This document shows, piece by piece, positions 14,072 to 15,711 of a stretch of DNA of 15,711 bases. The notes under the pieces were generated by a model that saw nothing but the letters and a program-made list of their open reading frames with translations, had not been told where the DNA came from and searched no databases. Made by a program: the position numbers and the translations under genes. The DNA comes from Sulfuriferula multivorans (lineage in GTDB: Bacteria; Pseudomonadota; Gammaproteobacteria; Burkholderiales; Thiobacillaceae). The stretch's first letter is position 1; every line of letters starts with the position of its first letter. The stretch lies in assembly GCA_010365175.1 (NCBI GenBank), contig JAAFGW010000032.1:1-15711 (forward strand), in the 5' to 3' direction.

Positions 14072-15711
14072 CGGAGAATTGCGCGACGATGCGTGTCAAT
14101 TCGGCTTTTTCGGTGCGTAATGCGCCGATTTCATCCTTGACCCGCGCCATACGGTTTTTCAGCGTACCCATGTTTTCCAGAATCCGCTTCAGGTTGTCCA
14201 AGCGCGTATCGAGATAGTGTTTATGTTCCCGTATACGGGTCATGACGGGATCAAGCGCAATCCGCAACCAGCGTTCGGCTTCGAGCCGTGCGAGATTGAA
14301 TGCCTTGCGCGCCTCTACGGCCAGACCTGCATAAAAGCGCCGGATCATGAAACGCTTTTCCAGCATCAGATTGGCAGGATCTTTACAAAAAGCTTCGGTT
14401 TCACGCATCAATCCCTGTAGACGATTGCGATAAGCCCCTAAATCCAACCGTGGAACCTGCATCTTGGGAAGATTATGCTTGCTGTGGAAGCGCGAATAAG
14501 CCTGATCCAACGCATCCAGCATGTTATCCGCCTGGAGTGTTGCCTGCTCCAGACGCCCACTCATCTGTTCACTCAATTGGCGAATACCTCCGGTCAGGCC
14601 GCGGGTGGTCAAGCTGGCTTCCATGGCCGCACGACCCGACTTGCAAATGACGCCCAACGTATCGTCCGAGAGATGCATCAAGAGATGCTCGCCCTGCGCC
14701 TTCAGCATTTTTCGAGTGGCTCTGAACTGGCTGGCGGTGGCGTCGTAGCTGTCTTTTTCGAGCTGTAATGTGGCACGGGCCTGCTCGACCAGCTCACGGT
14801 TCTTGCCGGAAAGCTGGGTCAGTTGAATCAAATCGTCGCTGCTGCGTTTGATGCGGGCAACCATGTCCACCCGGCTGCCATCGAGCAGGACGTGCACCTC
14901 GTGATTCACAGCGTGATACAACATGTCTCGGCGTGCCGGGATCACCTGGTGTGCTAATAGATACTCCAGCGAGTCAATCCCTGAACGCACACGCAACTCC
15001 GCATCGCCGCGTACTTTAGCTACCAGTGCTTTTTGCGCAGACACAGCGAATACACGGCTGCGTGGCAGTTTCAGCACGCGGGCCGTTTCTTCCATCTGCC
15101 GCTCGATGGTGGCTTGCACCTCGGAATCACTTTTCAATTCATCCCACAGCATGTCGACCTTGTTCAGTACGGCCACGTGGTAATTGGCGTGGCGATGAAC
15201 GTGCTTTTGCCAGATTTCCATATCCGAACGCGTCACCCCGGTATCCATCGCCAATAAATACATCACCGCATGCGCATTGGGGATGACCGATAGCGTGAGC
15301 TCCGGCTCGGCACCCAGGGCGTTGAGCCCGGGCGTATCAAGAATGGACAATCCCGCCTGCAGCAAGGGGTGCGGGTAGTTGACCGTGGCGTAGCGCCAGG
15401 CAGGCACATCCACCGTGCCATCGTCCCGCAACTGGTGACGCTCAGTCGGATCGTCACCATTCCATAGACCCATTTCAATGGCGTCAACCGCTGCCATCGG
15501 CTTGGTTTCGGTTAGTTTTTTCAGACTTTCCTGCAGTTGACGTGGATCCTCTGGGTCCAGACTCACTCGGCACCATTCGATCGGCATGCGCTTGAGGTGT
15601 GCCAGGGACTCACTACGGCGTCGCGTCTCGATCGGAAGCAGGCTGAGGCAGGGCGACTCGTCCTTGTTAGAATAGAGTTCGGTCGGGCACATGGTGGTGC
15701 GCCCGGCATCG
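14067..15711 (-). CDS. bacterial dynamin-like GTPase, N-terminal end beyond window
   Basis: The frame stays open through the window edge, so the gene begins outside; the Met codon at 15692 is internal. Upstream of it the frame reads DAGRTTMCPTEL, resembling the switch-I (G2) region of dynamin-family GTPases with its conserved threonine. Counting from that internal Met, the G3 motif is D119-T-P-G122 and the G4 motif N177-K-V-D180. The P-loop (G1) must lie outside. After the GTPase domain (about residue 240) comes a long helical region rich in Lys, Glu, Arg and Leu with probable coiled coils, ending in a heptad-like C-terminal helix. No obvious membrane-spanning pair is seen. Such proteins bind and remodel membranes, but the role of this one is unknown. 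It is convergent with ptsI. Confidence 0.85.
   Translation of the reverse strand, partial: DAGRTTMCPTELYSNKDESPCLSLLPIETRRRSESLAHLKRMPIEWCRVSLDPEDPRQLQESLKKLTETKPMAAVDAIEMGLWNGDDPTERHQLRDDGTVDVPAWRYATVNYPHPLLQAGLSILDTPGLNALGAEPELTLSVIPNAHAVMYLLAMDTGVTRSDMEIWQKHVHRHANYHVAVLNKVDMLWDELKSDSEVQATIERQMEETARVLKLPRSRVFAVSAQKALVAKVRGDAELRVRSGIDSLEYLLAHQVIPARRDMLYHAVNHEVHVLLDGSRVDMVARIKRSSDDLIQLTQLSGKNRELVEQARATLQLEKDSYDATASQFRATRKMLKAQGEHLLMHLSDDTLGVICKSGRAAMEASLTTRGLTGGIRQLSEQMSGRLEQATLQADNMLDALDQAYSRFHSKHNLPKMQVPRLDLGAYRNRLQGLMRETEAFCKDPANLMLEKRFMIRRFYAGLAVEARKAFNLARLEAERWLRIALDPVMTRIREHKHYLDTRLDNLKRILENMGTLKNRMARVKDEIGALRTEKAELTRIVAQFSA

Noticed and set aside
1..15711. CRISPR arrays, insertion sequences, tRNA or rRNA genes, riboswitches
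   Set aside because: No regular direct repeats, transposase motifs, cloverleaf-like sequence or known aptamer pattern were seen by eye.

Overview
The window looks like a piece of chromosome from a betaproteobacterium, probably a Nitrosomonadales-type (sulfur- or metal-oxidiser-like) organism. The evidence is the moderately high GC content, a 'Thiobacillus ferrooxidans-type' glutamate-cysteine ligase, a permease-less PTS (EIIA-Man, HPr, EI) next to glutathione genes, and a rhodanese-grxC-secB-gpsA block like the E. coli yibN-grxC-secB-gpsA cluster. The taxonomic placement is inference from gene content. No insertion sequence, CRISPR array, tRNA or rRNA was seen.

Layout. (1) Positions 1-3998: the 3' part of an RND periplasmic adaptor gene and a complete RND inner-membrane pump gene. 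(2) 4013-4938: three small genes closely spaced on the same strand: a DUF2892 (YgaP-like) membrane protein, a membrane-anchored rhodanese and glutaredoxin 3 (grxC). (3) 5024-7432: thioredoxin 2 with its zinc-finger domain (trxC), secB, a secreted SH3-repeat protein and gpsA. (4) 7433-7890: about 460 bp with no intact gene. It holds what looks like the decayed C-terminal part of a spondin-domain protein. (5) 7891-8355, minus strand: tRNA methyltransferase trmL, divergent from (6) 8400-14060, a tightly packed plus-strand run: gshA, gshB, apbE, PTS EIIA, ptsH and ptsI. gshA/gshB, gshB/apbE, EIIA/ptsH and ptsH/ptsI overlap. (7) 14067-15711, minus strand: the C-terminal part of a bacterial dynamin-like GTPase gene, convergent with ptsI and cut by the window edge.

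How the genes fit together. Much of the window concerns thiol and redox chemistry: sulfane-sulfur transfer (rhodanese), glutaredoxin, thioredoxin 2, both steps of glutathione synthesis, and ApbE, which attaches FMN to secreted or membrane redox proteins. SecB, lipid precursor synthesis (GpsA) and the RND pump are cell-envelope functions. The EIIA-HPr-EI set has no sugar permease here and is most likely regulatory.

I see no obvious new defence or mobile system. The points most worth a second look are the spondin-like gene remnant, the RND pump followed by a split YgaP module (DUF2892 plus rhodanese) and glutaredoxin, the glutathione-ApbE-PTS run, and the dynamin-like GTPase beside it.
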